Of a DNA stretch of 64,000 bases, positions 26,433 to 33,523 are shown one piece after another. The stretch lies in the NCBI GenBank assembly GCA_937899725.1, contig CALCCA010000041.1:62001-126000 (forward strand), read 5' to 3'. How positions within the stretch are numbered: position 1 is the first letter of the stretch; every line of letters starts with the position of its first letter. The translations under genes and the position numbers were made by a program. Origin of the DNA: an uncultured Halomicronema sp. GTDB lineage: Bacteria; Cyanobacteriota; Cyanobacteriia; Phormidesmidales; Phormidesmidaceae. Below the pieces are notes generated by a model. That model did not search any database, had not been told where the DNA came from, and saw nothing but the letters and a program-made list of their open reading frames with translations.

Positions 26433-27119
26433 CTAAAAATCTCTAGCAACGGACTGCAGGCGATGGTAAAACTCTGAGGCTTCCAACTGAGGGGTGAATT
26501 TTTGAATCGGTGCCGGTTGGTGAAAGCGTGAGACCGGTTGAGGCAGTTCAGCTGCCGATGCCGGGGTCGGGGCGACAACTAAGCGGGATTCACTAGGCGT
26601 CGTGGGGGGAGTCGGCACCGCCGCCGCATCTGGCTCCGCTGGCTCCACCGAGTCGGTGACGTCAGGGGAAGGCGCGATCGGGGGTTCCGGCGGCGATGCC
26701 ACCGGTTCACTGCTGGTCACTGGTTCGCTGCTGGTCGTAGGGGGCAGCGTGGGCTGACGAGTAGTTGATTGAGGGGCCATCAGTTCAGACGGGCGGCGGC
26801 CCGTCAGCGGCGCATACTTGCTAATGAGCGGGTCAATCGGCCCAAATACAATCCGCTCAAATTCACTGTTGAAATGTCGCACGGGATGACCGCGCCGCTT
26901 CCAACCTTGCAAAATTTGCTCGACTGAAAATGCTTTATATCGGCCCTGATAAAGCGCTTCGAGCACCGCCGCCCGAATCCAGCTGGGCTCGATTTTAAGA
27001 TGCTCTTGCCAAATGGCCATGAGCTCGCCGACGCGAAAACCGCTCAAGTCAAAGCTGTACTCTGCCAGTAGCAACTTGGCCTGTTCGAGGGCTCGTTCGG
27101 AAGCGTTGGGCAGCGTCAT
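26433..27119 (-). CDS. Conserved cyanobacterial hypothetical protein
   Basis: 228 residues. The first 125 are a compact helical domain (ELMAIWQEHLKIEPSWIRAA; ALYQGRYKAFSVEQILQGWK) that resembles DnaD/winged-helix-like replication accessory folds, though weakly. Residues 130-200 are a Pro/Ser/Thr-rich disordered linker. The last 20 (FTPQLEASEFYHRLQSVARDF) form a short conserved-looking helix that may bind a partner. No membrane span. The 290-bp gap at 26142-26432 holds nothing I can identify. Confidence 0.7.
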   Translation of the reverse strand: MTLPNASERALEQAKLLLAEYSFDLSGFRVGELMAIWQEHLKIEPSWIRAAVLEALYQGRYKAFSVEQILQGWKRRGHPVRHFNSEFERIVFGPIDPLISKYAPLTGRRPSELMAPQSTTRQPTLPPTTSSEPVTSSEPVASPPEPPIAPSPDVTDSVEPAEPDAAAVPTPPTTPSESRLVVAPTPASAAELPQPVSRFHQPAPIQKFTPQLEASEFYHRLQSVARDF

Positions 27120-27379
27120 AGCATCAATATCTGAACAGCGGGTGGCTGTAGCGCGTGAGGCGTTCTATAGCTAGGTGTCAACGGTGAAGATGGAAGCCGC
27201 TCAAACCAAGGGATGAGGGCTGACCAGCCAGTGTCACCCACGAGCGGCGTCATCGTTAACCTAGCTACTTCTGAATCTTAACGGAACTCCTCTTACTCCG
27301 GTAGTCTGTCGGCGCATTGCCACTGTTTAGCCCAGTTGGCTCACAAGCTATGGTGGAGATTTTGGGCTGGGTAGCAGTG

Positions 27380-28042
27380 ATGGACAGAGCGACTTGGTTG
27401 GCGGCGTTGAGAAAGCATCGCGCGATCGCCATTCTGCGGGCTCCCAGCTTAGAAACCGGCATTCAGATGGCGCAAGCCGTCGTGCAGGGCGGCTTTCGTC
27501 TCCTCGAAGTGACGTGGACCAGCGATCGCCCTGGCGACTTGGTTAATCAGCTGCGCACCACCTTGCCAGAGGATTGTCTGGTGGGGGGCGGCACCCTGCT
27601 ATCGATACCGGATCTGCAGGATGCGATCGCAGCGGGAATTCAGTTTAGCTTGATGCCCCATACGGAGACAGCGCTGATGCAGTTGGGCCAGCACCACGGC
27701 ATTCCCATGGTGCCGGGTGCCCTGACCCCGACTGAAATCATGGCCGCCTGGCAACTGGGGGCCATGGGGGTCAAGGTGTTTCCCTGCCAGGCATTGGGGG
27801 GGCCGGCTTATATTCGTCATCTGCAAGGCCCGCTGGCCCATATTCCGCTCATTCCCACTGGGGGGATCACGCTGACAGATGGCCGCACCTATTTAGAACA
27901 GGGGGCGATCGCGATCGGGGTGGCCAGCAGCTTATTTCCCCAAGCGCTACTGCAGCGTGAAGATTGGCCGGCGGTGGCGGCGCGATCGCGACAGTTTCTC
28001 GCCAGCTTGACCGGCTCCGCCTCTCTACCGAAAGCCCATTAA
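27380..28042 (+). CDS. eda: KDPG/KHG aldolase
   Basis: 220 residues from ATG 27380 (in-frame ATGs at 27317 and 27350 would add non-family residues). TIM-barrel class I aldolase: AIAILRAPSLETG carries the catalytic Glu, VGGGTLLS the phosphate-binding strand, and MGVKVFPCQALGGPAYI the Schiff-base lysine. PTGGITLTDG closes the barrel. Splits 2-keto-3-deoxy-6-phosphogluconate into pyruvate and glyceraldehyde-3-phosphate (Entner-Doudoroff) or acts on 4-hydroxy-2-oxoglutarate. No edd is adjacent. Confidence 0.92.
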   Translation: MDRATWLAALRKHRAIAILRAPSLETGIQMAQAVVQGGFRLLEVTWTSDRPGDLVNQLRTTLPEDCLVGGGTLLSIPDLQDAIAAGIQFSLMPHTETALMQLGQHHGIPMVPGALTPTEIMAAWQLGAMGVKVFPCQALGGPAYIRHLQGPLAHIPLIPTGGITLTDGRTYLEQGAIAIGVASSLFPQALLQREDWPAVAARSRQFLASLTGSASLPKAH

Positions 28043-28116
28043 GCACTCGGCGCTCTCTGTCAGGGTGGGGCAGCGCCCAACCGCCGTGATCTGGGACATT
28101 ATTTCTGAAAAACGCC

Positions 28117-28458
28117 CTAACTGCCCAGCTTAAACGCCTCGACAAAGAGACTATAAATGAGACCGATCTTGAGCGCGTTCAACACTTCTAAAAACAAAGT
28201 TCGACGGCGGGGCAGTTCGGGTGGGGGACGGCGATAGACCAGCCAGTTGACCAATTCGGTCGCCGCGAGCAAAACGGCTGACACCACCACATCGAGTTCG
28301 GCCGCCTGTCCGGCGATCGACGAAATCGCAATGCCGAAAAAATTGCCAAACAGCAGACCAATAATCACCAAAGACAGCCGCCGCCAAGGGTTATATAACC
28401 AGCGGCCAAATTGGTTGGAGACCGACTCAATTAGAGTAGATAGACGAGTGCGCTGCAT
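28117..28458 (-). CDS. ycf20: Ycf20 (DUF565) membrane protein
   Basis: 113 residues from ATG 28458. MQRTRLSTLIESVSNQFGRW and NPWRRLSLVIIGLLFGNFFG are typical of the DUF565/Ycf20 family, with about three hydrophobic segments. Algal and plant relatives affect thermal dissipation of light energy; the cyanobacterial role is open. An insertion element ends 9 bp upstream of this ATG. The frame now extends eight codons into the element's terminal repeat, but those codons are not native. The original ribosome site (AGGA) stayed behind at the end of the gene at 29886. Confidence 0.88.
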   Translation of the reverse strand: MQRTRLSTLIESVSNQFGRWLYNPWRRLSLVIIGLLFGNFFGIAISSIAGQAAELDVVVSAVLLAATELVNWLVYRRPPPELPRRRTLFLEVLNALKIGLIYSLFVEAFKLGS

Positions 28459-28467
28459 GGCCGTTAT
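28459..28467. repeat. Target-site duplication, left copy
   Basis: GGCCGTTAT, identical to 29881-29889, directly outside the left terminal repeat of the insertion element. The 9-bp direct repeat marks the insertion target between ycf20 and the RDD/pentapeptide gene. Confidence 0.9.
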
Positions 28468-28598
28468 CTGGTTGACTGACAAAAGTTGTTCAAAAACGGC
28501 TGAAGCGCTTTTGTTTCAGGGGACTGAGCATTGACAAGAAGCTGGGTGGGAGCCAGCATTCTAAGATTAGATACCACTCACATCCTGGAATGCCGTGA

Positions 28599-28776
28599 AA
28601 AAACTCCCAAATCTACCATGCCTTGGAAAACTGGCTCGGTCAATCACCTGAATGGGCTCATCTGAGTCATTTGAAGACCTACCTACGGATGGTCATCGCC
28701 TTGATTCACAGCGGTGAAGTCAATCTGACGCGATGGCTACCGCACATGCCGTGCCGCGGTGAGCAGGCCCAAAGTA
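28599..28776 (+). pseudogene. Truncated IS4-like transposase, N-terminal fragment
   Basis: Reading from about 28599 gives QIYHALENWLGQSPEWAHLS, then HLKTYLRMVIALIHSGEVNL and LPHMPCRGEQAQSR, the amino-terminal helical domain seen in IS4/IS701-like transposases. The sequence leaves the family pattern exactly where the inner element begins. The DDE catalytic domain is missing. A possible last piece of the carboxyl end (FRVHRSNLPISTRLSFVSQP) is readable at about 29819-29880. Confidence 0.65.
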
Positions 28777-29818
28777 GGCTCAATAGCTGTTTTGCGGAGT
28801 TAGTGTGAGGGCTAGGACGAGCTGCGTTGCTAGAATCCCGCATGAGATGAGCGCTCCCTGTCGATGCTAAGCCTGACACATCGGCTGGAAGAAGCTAAAG
28901 GCTACGAAAGTGTACGCCGTTTGCGTGGGCCTGACGGCACGGTCGAGTGTCCCCACGGCAAGACGGCAAGAGTGATCAAGCGCGGCAGAGATGACAAGCA
29001 TCCCCATCGCCAACGCGACGTTTGTAAAAGCTGTGAGCAGCAGTTTGATGAGTTGACCGGCACGGTGTTTATGGGACGACATCAACCGTTGCGAGTCTGG
29101 ATTGGGTGTCTGTCTCTGATGGGGCCGAATCTTTCAAATCAGCAAATTGCCCCAGAGCTGGACTTGCACAAAGATGCTGTTCACGCCCTGACGACGCAGT
29201 TGCGTCAAGTCATGGTCAACCAGAAACCAGAGGTTCAGCTTTCCAGCACGGTTGAGTGCGATGAGGTGTCCGTGACGGCGGGCCACAAAGGACATCCCGA
29301 AGCCGTGCCAAAAAAGGGCGGGAGGGACGGCGGCGGAAGCTCAAAGGGCTTCGGGACGGCGGTACCCTGACGACGGAAAAGCCACCGGTCTTTGGGATGA
29401 TTCAGCGTAGTGGAGAAGTGGTGATTCGCCTTCTAGAGAACGTACAACAGAAGACGATTGACCCCATTATCAAGGCCACGATTGCTCCCGGCACCTTGGT
29501 CAACACCGACGAGTCCGTCATTGACGCACCGCTTGAAGCTGGGGATTATGGTCACAAAACCGTTTGTCATAGTGCTGGCGAGTATGTCCGTGCTGAAGAT
29601 GGTGACGGTTTTTGCGCAGTTCATGTCAACACGATGGCAGGCTTTTGGTCTCTGCGACGCTCTGGGTTGCGTCCTCATCGAGGCATTTCTCAAGAGAAGC
29701 GGCCACTCTACCTCGGCTTCTTCAAGTTTATGCACAACGCACGAAGGCGAGGCAAAGCCTTGCTTGGTAATCTGTTAGAGACTATCTTGGCCTAGCTCCT
29801 TAAAACGCAGATTGAGCC
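28777..29818 (+). mobile_element. IS1595-family insertion sequence, 1,042 bp
   Basis: Imperfect terminal repeats: left end starts GGCTCAATAGCTGTTTTGCG (28777 on), right end in complement starts GGCTCAATCTGCGTTTTAAG (29818 back). The first 8 bases are identical and about 20 of 27 match overall. It contains one transposase split by a frameshift. No 8-bp target duplication is seen (left flank CCAAAGTA, right flank ATTTCGAG), which suggests an adjacent deletion after insertion. Confidence 0.75.
28864..29795 (+). pseudogene. IS1595-type transposase, interrupted by a -1 frameshift
   Basis: Two frames make one protein. Frame 1 (28864-29370) has a zinc-ribbon-like start (ECPHGKTARVIKRGRDD; DVCKSCEQQFDELTGTVFMG), HTH and first catalytic Asp (TVECDEVSVTAGHKG). 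Frame 2 (to 29795) has LVNTDESVIDA with the second Asp and VNTMAGFWSLRRSGLRPHRG. Shifting -1 at A-AAA-AAG (29310-29316) joins KKG to REGRRRKLKG, the expected family wording. The first ribbon reads CPHG, lacking its second Cys. Either an A was lost from a homopolymer (dead copy) or this is programmed frameshifting. Confidence 0.85.
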
Positions 29819-29880
29819 ATTTCGAGTTCACCGTTCGAACCTTCCGATATCCACCCGACTAAGTTTTGTCAGTCAACCAG

Positions 29881-29889
29881 GGCCGTTAT
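29881..29889. repeat. Target-site duplication, right copy
   Basis: GGCCGTTAT, identical to 28459-28467. It overlaps the stop codon (TAA, 29888-29886) of the RDD/pentapeptide gene, which therefore survived insertion intact. Confidence 0.9.
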
Positions 29890-32105
29890 TCCTGCGTTGA
29901 GACACCACAGGCAGAATGCAAGCCACCTTGAGTGCAGATAAAGCTGAGCTGGGTGGCATCTAAATTCTGACCGCCGCTAAAGTCGACGCCTTGATATTGG
30001 TCGCCCATGCTGAGGTCGGGAATCGCTGCCACAAAATCGTCGTCCGCGCCCCCAGTCGGATTCGTGAACAAAGCCCCGGCAAAATCGACCTGGTTCAGAT
30101 TCGCCCCTTGCAGCCGCAGGTCCCGCAGGTCAGCATCGCGCAGGCTCGCCCCCGCCAGATCAGCACCGCTCAGATTAGCACCCTGCAGCGTCACCCCGGT
30201 CAAGTCGGCACTGCGGAGGTTAGCGCCACTCAAATCGACATCGGTCAGAATCGCGGCGGGGGCCGAGACGCCTTGTAGATTGGCGGCAATCAGGGTGCTT
30301 CCGGCAGCATTGATCGCAGCTAAGCGGGCACCGGCCAGATTGGCCCCAGAGAGCTGAGCCTCAGTCAGATCCGCTTTTGACAGGCGAGCATTAGCCAGCG
30401 TGGCCTGATCCAACACGGTTTGAATCAGGCTGGCATGTTCTAAATTGGCCCCGCTCAAATTGGCCCAGGTGAGATCGGCGCGATTGAAATTGGTGCGGAG
30501 CAGGCCAGCATTCACCAGTTGACTCAACGTCAGATCGGCGCCGGAAAGATTGGCGTCGCTGAGGTCGGCCCCGCTGAAATTAGTGACGCGATCATCGTAG
30601 GTGTTGGGGTGATGATCAGCGCCGAGGCTATAGAACCTCGCCCCTTGGAGCTGCGCCTGGGTTAAGACCGACCCTTGCCATTGAATGCCCGCCAGGTCTT
30701 GATTTTTGAGCACTAGCCGAAATTCACCAGCACCCCCGTGAATCAACCCGAGATGCATGCGAGTCAGGTTGAGGGGACGGGAGCGATCGCCCTCCTCTAG
30801 CATCACCAATTTCGTGAGAATGCGATTGGTGGTCTGCAAGCGTATCAGGGTGGTGTAATGCCGCGTGGGTTCGCCCTGCATCCTTAGGTCAGCGGCGAGC
30901 CCCTGATTCAGCCGCCGCAGGTAAGGAAACGCCTCTGCGCCCCGCGCCACTAACGCCTGCTGCAGCGCATCGAGCCACAGCAAATCATCGGTTTGAGCAA
31001 TCAGATCAACCAAGAGTGGCGTCACGCGCTCATCGGGCAGATTCCCCAGCGCCAGCACGGCGGCCCGGCGGGCCGCCGGGTCTAACTCGGGGTTGGTCAG
31101 GGTGGAGACCAAGTTGACGTATAAATTTTCATCGGGGGTGGCCGCAGCGGTCGAAGGTCGCCCGAGCACAAAGTAGCTCACGCCCCCGGTTAGCCCCCCG
31201 ATGGTCAGCAGCAAGCCTAAGCCCAGCCCCACCTTCGACAGGGTGAGTTCGGAGTCTGGCCAGCCCGGCGGGTGAGGCTTGATCACTACTGACGTGGGCC
31301 CCACCGCCTGAGCCCAGCGGCCTGAGCGCCCCAGCCCTGGCAGCCCCTTCGCTTCAGCGTGCCACAGACTCGACAGATGAATCATCGCGCCCGTGTCTTC
31401 ATCCACTACACAGGTGCCCGCGAGCCAATCATGCCAGGCCCGTCTGGGTCGGTTGCCCAGCCCGGTTAAACTTTCGCCGATGAGGGCGATCGCGCCGAGC
31501 CCTGCCAGCATGCCAATGACGGGAAAGGCCCCACTCAATTGCCACACACCGTAGGCTACCAGCAGCGGACAGCCCCATTTCCCCACACCTTCGCGGAGGA
31601 TGATTCTGGGCCAGCCCGGCATCTGACCATTTAGCGCCAGCACTTGCACCCCCAGCCACTGCTTGGGCCAACTCTGCCCCGAGCGCCCCACCCGATAAAT
31701 GTGGCCAGCGACCAAGATGAGCGGCAGCCCCAACGCCGCAGACCATAGCAGATTGGTCAACGGTGTCACTTGCGTGGGCAGTGATCGCGGCGACAGACCC
31801 AACGCCTTGGCCGCTCCAGTTTGTACCCACTGCAGCGTCGGGGAGAGATCGCGCTTGGGACTATCGAAGGTTTGGTTAGCCTGGCGGCCCAAATAAAAGG
31901 GCAGCGCCACGCTGGTAGTCAGAAGGGCGACTTCTAAGCTCCAGGCGAAGAACCGTCGCCCCAAAGTCGGCACCCGTTTGGCGGCACGGTTGGTTGGGGC
32001 AGTCTGAAGCGGCGATCGCGCCCGGGGAGACTGTTTAATTCGGGTCGAGTTCACCGCAGGTGGAGTAACAGACCGTTTCGATTGCCGTCGGGGAGGAGAA
32101 CTCAT
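29886..32105 (-). CDS. RDD membrane domain plus pentapeptide-repeat protein
   Basis: 739 residues in four parts: a basic, disordered start (1-45); an RDD-type membrane domain with about five helices (50-240; RRFFAWSLEVALLTTS and RPRRAWHDWLAGTCVVDED); an anchor plus HEAT-like helical segment (300-400; PAARRAAVLALGNLPDERVT); then a pentapeptide beta-helix of about 45 A(D/N)LxX units (500-700). Ends with a cysteine-containing cap. Such fusions resemble HglK-like proteins, but the role here is unknown. It originally lay 5 bp upstream of ycf20, now separated by the insertion element. Confidence 0.9.
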   Translation of the reverse strand: MSSPPRRQSKRSVTPPAVNSTRIKQSPRARSPLQTAPTNRAAKRVPTLGRRFFAWSLEVALLTTSVALPFYLGRQANQTFDSPKRDLSPTLQWVQTGAAKALGLSPRSLPTQVTPLTNLLWSAALGLPLILVAGHIYRVGRSGQSWPKQWLGVQVLALNGQMPGWPRIILREGVGKWGCPLLVAYGVWQLSGAFPVIGMLAGLGAIALIGESLTGLGNRPRRAWHDWLAGTCVVDEDTGAMIHLSSLWHAEAKGLPGLGRSGRWAQAVGPTSVVIKPHPPGWPDSELTLSKVGLGLGLLLTIGGLTGGVSYFVLGRPSTAAATPDENLYVNLVSTLTNPELDPAARRAAVLALGNLPDERVTPLLVDLIAQTDDLLWLDALQQALVARGAEAFPYLRRLNQGLAADLRMQGEPTRHYTTLIRLQTTNRILTKLVMLEEGDRSRPLNLTRMHLGLIHGGAGEFRLVLKNQDLAGIQWQGSVLTQAQLQGARFYSLGADHHPNTYDDRVTNFSGADLSDANLSGADLTLSQLVNAGLLRTNFNRADLTWANLSGANLEHASLIQTVLDQATLANARLSKADLTEAQLSGANLAGARLAAINAAGSTLIAANLQGVSAPAAILTDVDLSGANLRSADLTGVTLQGANLSGADLAGASLRDADLRDLRLQGANLNQVDFAGALFTNPTGGADDDFVAAIPDLSMGDQYQGVDFSGGQNLDATQLSFICTQGGLHSACGVSTQE

Positions 32106-32336
32106 AACTCGCAGTAGCAGTCTCTATAGCCCCTGTTGTACCACTCTTGGCCCGATACCGCGCGGGGTGAACGTGACTTTGAGACAAACTTCAATCTGGC
32201 GAAGGCGGTAAAGTGCCGCAGCTCCCGTATGAGCAGCTGCATCTGGCAAGTTCATGACCAATAACGTTGCAGAAGTTGATGAAGCGGTCTCGGCAACACC
32301 CCTCCCCCAGGGAGCTATGCCTCATTAATAAAAGCT

Positions 32337-33017
32337 CTAAACGCTGGACACAGAGGGTTGACGCTGCTGCTCAAGATAATCGAACACGCTCTTGTCGCCA
32401 ATATCAGGGGGAATCGGCTGCACCACTTTCCGGAGGGCAAAAATACCAAAATTGATTGCCCAAAAAGCTAGTAAAAGCGCTTCCCAAACGGGGGGCAAAA
32501 ACTGAAACAAATGCCCCAATAGCAAAAAGGGTACGATCGGGGTCAAAACTTTAGTCTCCACCCGATTGAAACAAAAGGCTTCTTTGAAAAAGATGCCGGT
32601 GAGGGCCGCAAAGGTAAAGCCGACGCCCCATAAAGTAGTCGGTTGATGGTAAACGGTGAGGGTAAACGGCTCTGGTGAAAAATGAGCGATCGCTAAAGAG
32701 GCCGCCCCACCCACGAGCCAAAACGCCTGCAACAGGCGATGCAGCGGCCTCAGGTAAATGTGGATTTTGAGCAGGCTGAGCCCCAGCCCCAGCCAGAAAA
32801 ATGTGTAGAGCACACTCACGCCCTGCACCACCCAGTCCACCTCGCCGTACCGCAAAATACCGAGCGTCCCGAGGCCGAAGCTCAGGGCCGCGATCGCCAG
32901 ACCCGCACGGTACCAAACCACGTCTTGGCGATCCGTCTCTTCAATAGTGAAGGCACCGAATTGGCCTTGATAGGTGATGGGAGGCTGCTCTAGCTCTACG
33001 TTTGCCGTCATACCCAA
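32337..33017 (-). CDS. DUF2301 membrane protein
   Basis: 226 residues with about six hydrophobic helices. Family features are YQGQFGAFTIEETDRQDVVW near the start, ALTGIFFKEAFCFNRVET in the middle and LPPVWEALLLAFWAINFGIF near the end. The ATG at 33011 is an equally good start. DUF2301 is a cyanobacterial/plastid-type integral membrane family of unknown function. The gap 32106-32336 upstream of the RDD gene shows nothing recognisable. Confidence 0.88.
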   Translation of the reverse strand: MGMTANVELEQPPITYQGQFGAFTIEETDRQDVVWYRAGLAIAALSFGLGTLGILRYGEVDWVVQGVSVLYTFFWLGLGLSLLKIHIYLRPLHRLLQAFWLVGGAASLAIAHFSPEPFTLTVYHQPTTLWGVGFTFAALTGIFFKEAFCFNRVETKVLTPIVPFLLLGHLFQFLPPVWEALLLAFWAINFGIFALRKVVQPIPPDIGDKSVFDYLEQQRQPSVSSV

Positions 33018-33259
33018 ACTCTCAATCGCAATTGATAATCCTGTTCAATATAGCGTTCACGCTGGCACCTTCCTGCTGCTGCATGACGGCGGGGGCGATC
33101 ACCGCCGCCCGATGAAGAGCACCAATTCCGCTCGGCGCAACCGGTGCAGACAGGGCTGTAACGATCCCTTAAAATTTGTAGAGGGACAAAACAATACCTT
33201 TCGTAACGAAGCGACGCGGTATTTTGCCCCGTTAACAAAGCAGTTGGGGATAACGAGCA

Positions 33260-33466
33260 ATGGAAACGGTTAACTGTGCTGAAGCCTGTAAAAACGGCTG
33301 CATCCTCGGGGACAAATGCCCCAATCTGGAATACAAAGAAAACGCCGCAAAATTTATTGAAGAAACCTCCCTCGATCAGATGCTGTCAATGGCCGAGGAA
33401 GCCGTTCGCAAAAAGATGATGGAGCGCGCCTCGCAGCCCCCGAAATGGATCTTGCCGGAAGATTAA
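33260..33466 (+). CDS. Small cysteine-rich conserved protein
   Basis: 68 residues. Four cysteines in the first 20 (CAEACKNGCILGDKC) suggest a metal site or iron-sulfur cluster. A helical remainder (SLDQMLSMAEEAVRKKMMER) ends in PPKWILPED. It has the look of a conserved cyanobacterial hypothetical protein. Transcribed divergently from DUF2301 and convergent with nblS. The preceding 240 bp carry its promoter. Confidence 0.75.
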   Translation: METVNCAEACKNGCILGDKCPNLEYKENAAKFIEETSLDQMLSMAEEAVRKKMMERASQPPKWILPED

Positions 33467-33523
33467 TGCCCCTGGGTGATCGCTCCATCCGGAGATCACG
33501 CTTTCAACATGGTGCCAAGGTCG

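Larger units (their letters stand above)
28468..29880 (+). mobile_element. Outer insertion element (IS4-like remnant), 1,413 bp, carrying a nested element
   Basis: Terminal inverted repeats CTGGTTGACTGACAAAAGTT (28468-28487) and its complement with one mismatch (29861-29880) are flanked by a 9-bp direct repeat. Inside the left end is the amino-terminal part of an IS4-like transposase, cut at about 28776; inside the right end only 62 bp remain. The middle is occupied by an IS1595-type element (28777-29818). Of the outer element only about 371 bp survive, so it is an internally deleted derivative that cannot move by itself. A 9-bp duplication suits the IS4 group. Confidence 0.88.

Noticed and set aside
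28458-28482. An upstream start for ycf20 adding eight codons
   Set aside because: Those codons come from the insertion target and the element's terminal repeat, and the family N terminus begins at ATG 28458.
28866-29370. Treating the two transposase halves as two separate genes
   Set aside because: They join into one IS1595-type protein after a -1 shift at the A run, so they are one interrupted gene.
28769-29826. An 8-bp target duplication for the inner element
   Set aside because: Flanks CCAAAGTA and ATTTCGAG do not match at any small offset.
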